Assembly (NCBI GenBank): GCA_003427395.1
Contig: BFEA01000943.1
Coordinates: 243,229 to 280,782 of the forward strand
From: Chara braunii
Lineage: Eukaryota; Streptophyta; Charophyceae; Charales; Characeae
Direction: 5' to 3'
DNA: 37,554 nt
The translations under genes were made by a program, and so were the position numbers. The notes beneath the pieces are model-generated. The model was given only the letters and a program-made list of their open reading frames with translations, made no database searches and had not been told where the DNA came from. Below, piece by piece: positions 37,388-37,554 of this stretch (position 1 is its first letter; the number at the start of each line of letters is the position of its first letter).

Positions 37388-37554
37388 CACGGTTGGGAAA
37401 TGCCAGTGCAGCGGTCGTGAGTTGGCCTAATTCTGCAACTGGGCATCCATCGCCTGCACCGAAAGTGGGTAACGGTCCCATATATATATATATTTTTCCC
37501 GGGTTGTTTGTGAGGTATTCCCAGCCTCTTCTTTGTTGATAATAAAGCTTTTCT
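37388..37554 (+). mobile_element. 3' end of the same non-LTR-like family, second copy (cut by window edge)
   Basis: GTGCAGCGGTCGTGAGTTGGCC and CCCGGGTTGTTTGTGAGGTA match the copy at 35622-35831, and it ends TTGTTGATAATAAAGCTTTTCT with an AATAAA at 37541-37546. A (TA)7 run precedes the conserved terminal block. The tail, if any, lies beyond the window. Confidence 0.55.

Overview
This is eukaryotic, repeat-rich DNA with no confident host protein-coding gene. Several features point to the green lineage. The first retroelement carries an 18-nt primer-binding site that matches plant-type tRNA-Asp. U6-like and 5S-like fragments near 36.6 kb resemble the plant versions of those RNAs as I remember them. 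TTTAGGG-like words also occur. A charophyte alga or another large-genome member of Streptophyta would fit, but the species is a guess. Scattered single n's and one 260-nt gap show this is a draft assembly.

Bases 1-12.1 kb hold the internal region of a very large Ty3-type LTR retrotransposon (element 1), running right to left. From its 5' end it has an LTR edge at 12125, a tRNA-Asp primer site at 12103-12120, and an AT-rich leader of about 2 kb with two different ~190-bp repeat families. Next come two apparently paralogous ORFs of unknown function (10049-9029 and 8869-7823) and further weak coding sequence. Gag with a zinc knuckle follows, then an aspartic-protease-like region, reverse transcriptase, RNase H, and integrase with a D,D-35-E core and GPY motif. 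A very basic tail runs off the left edge. Frameshifts and stops are frequent, so the copy is dead. The unknown ORF pair upstream of gag is the most interesting feature here.

12.1-18 kb contains the 5' LTR of element 1 (outer end not found), a CT-rich microsatellite, several degenerate tandem repeats and AT-rich sequence. No supported gene was seen there.

18.1-24.5 kb is a second, left-to-right Ty3-type element, a chromovirus (element 2). It has gag with a zinc knuckle, a DSG protease, RT, RNase H, integrase and a C-terminal chromodomain. It is also decayed: in-frame stops are mostly of the kind produced by C-to-T change, and a small in-frame deletion removes the RT motif A aspartate. Its LTRs could not be recognised.

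24.5-37.6 kb is a patchwork of small mobile and repetitive pieces. It holds two copies of a TIR-bearing MITE-like element, a 178-180-bp higher-order tandem repeat and a tRNA-like SINE head or tRNA pseudogene. There is also a poly(T)-only insertion flanked by a 12-bp direct repeat, two related 3' ends of a probable non-LTR element (one with an (AAC)n tail), several two-copy tandem duplications of 54-60 bp, and a U6/5S chimeric pseudogene inside a long purine tract. Most ORFs there are by-products of simple repeats.
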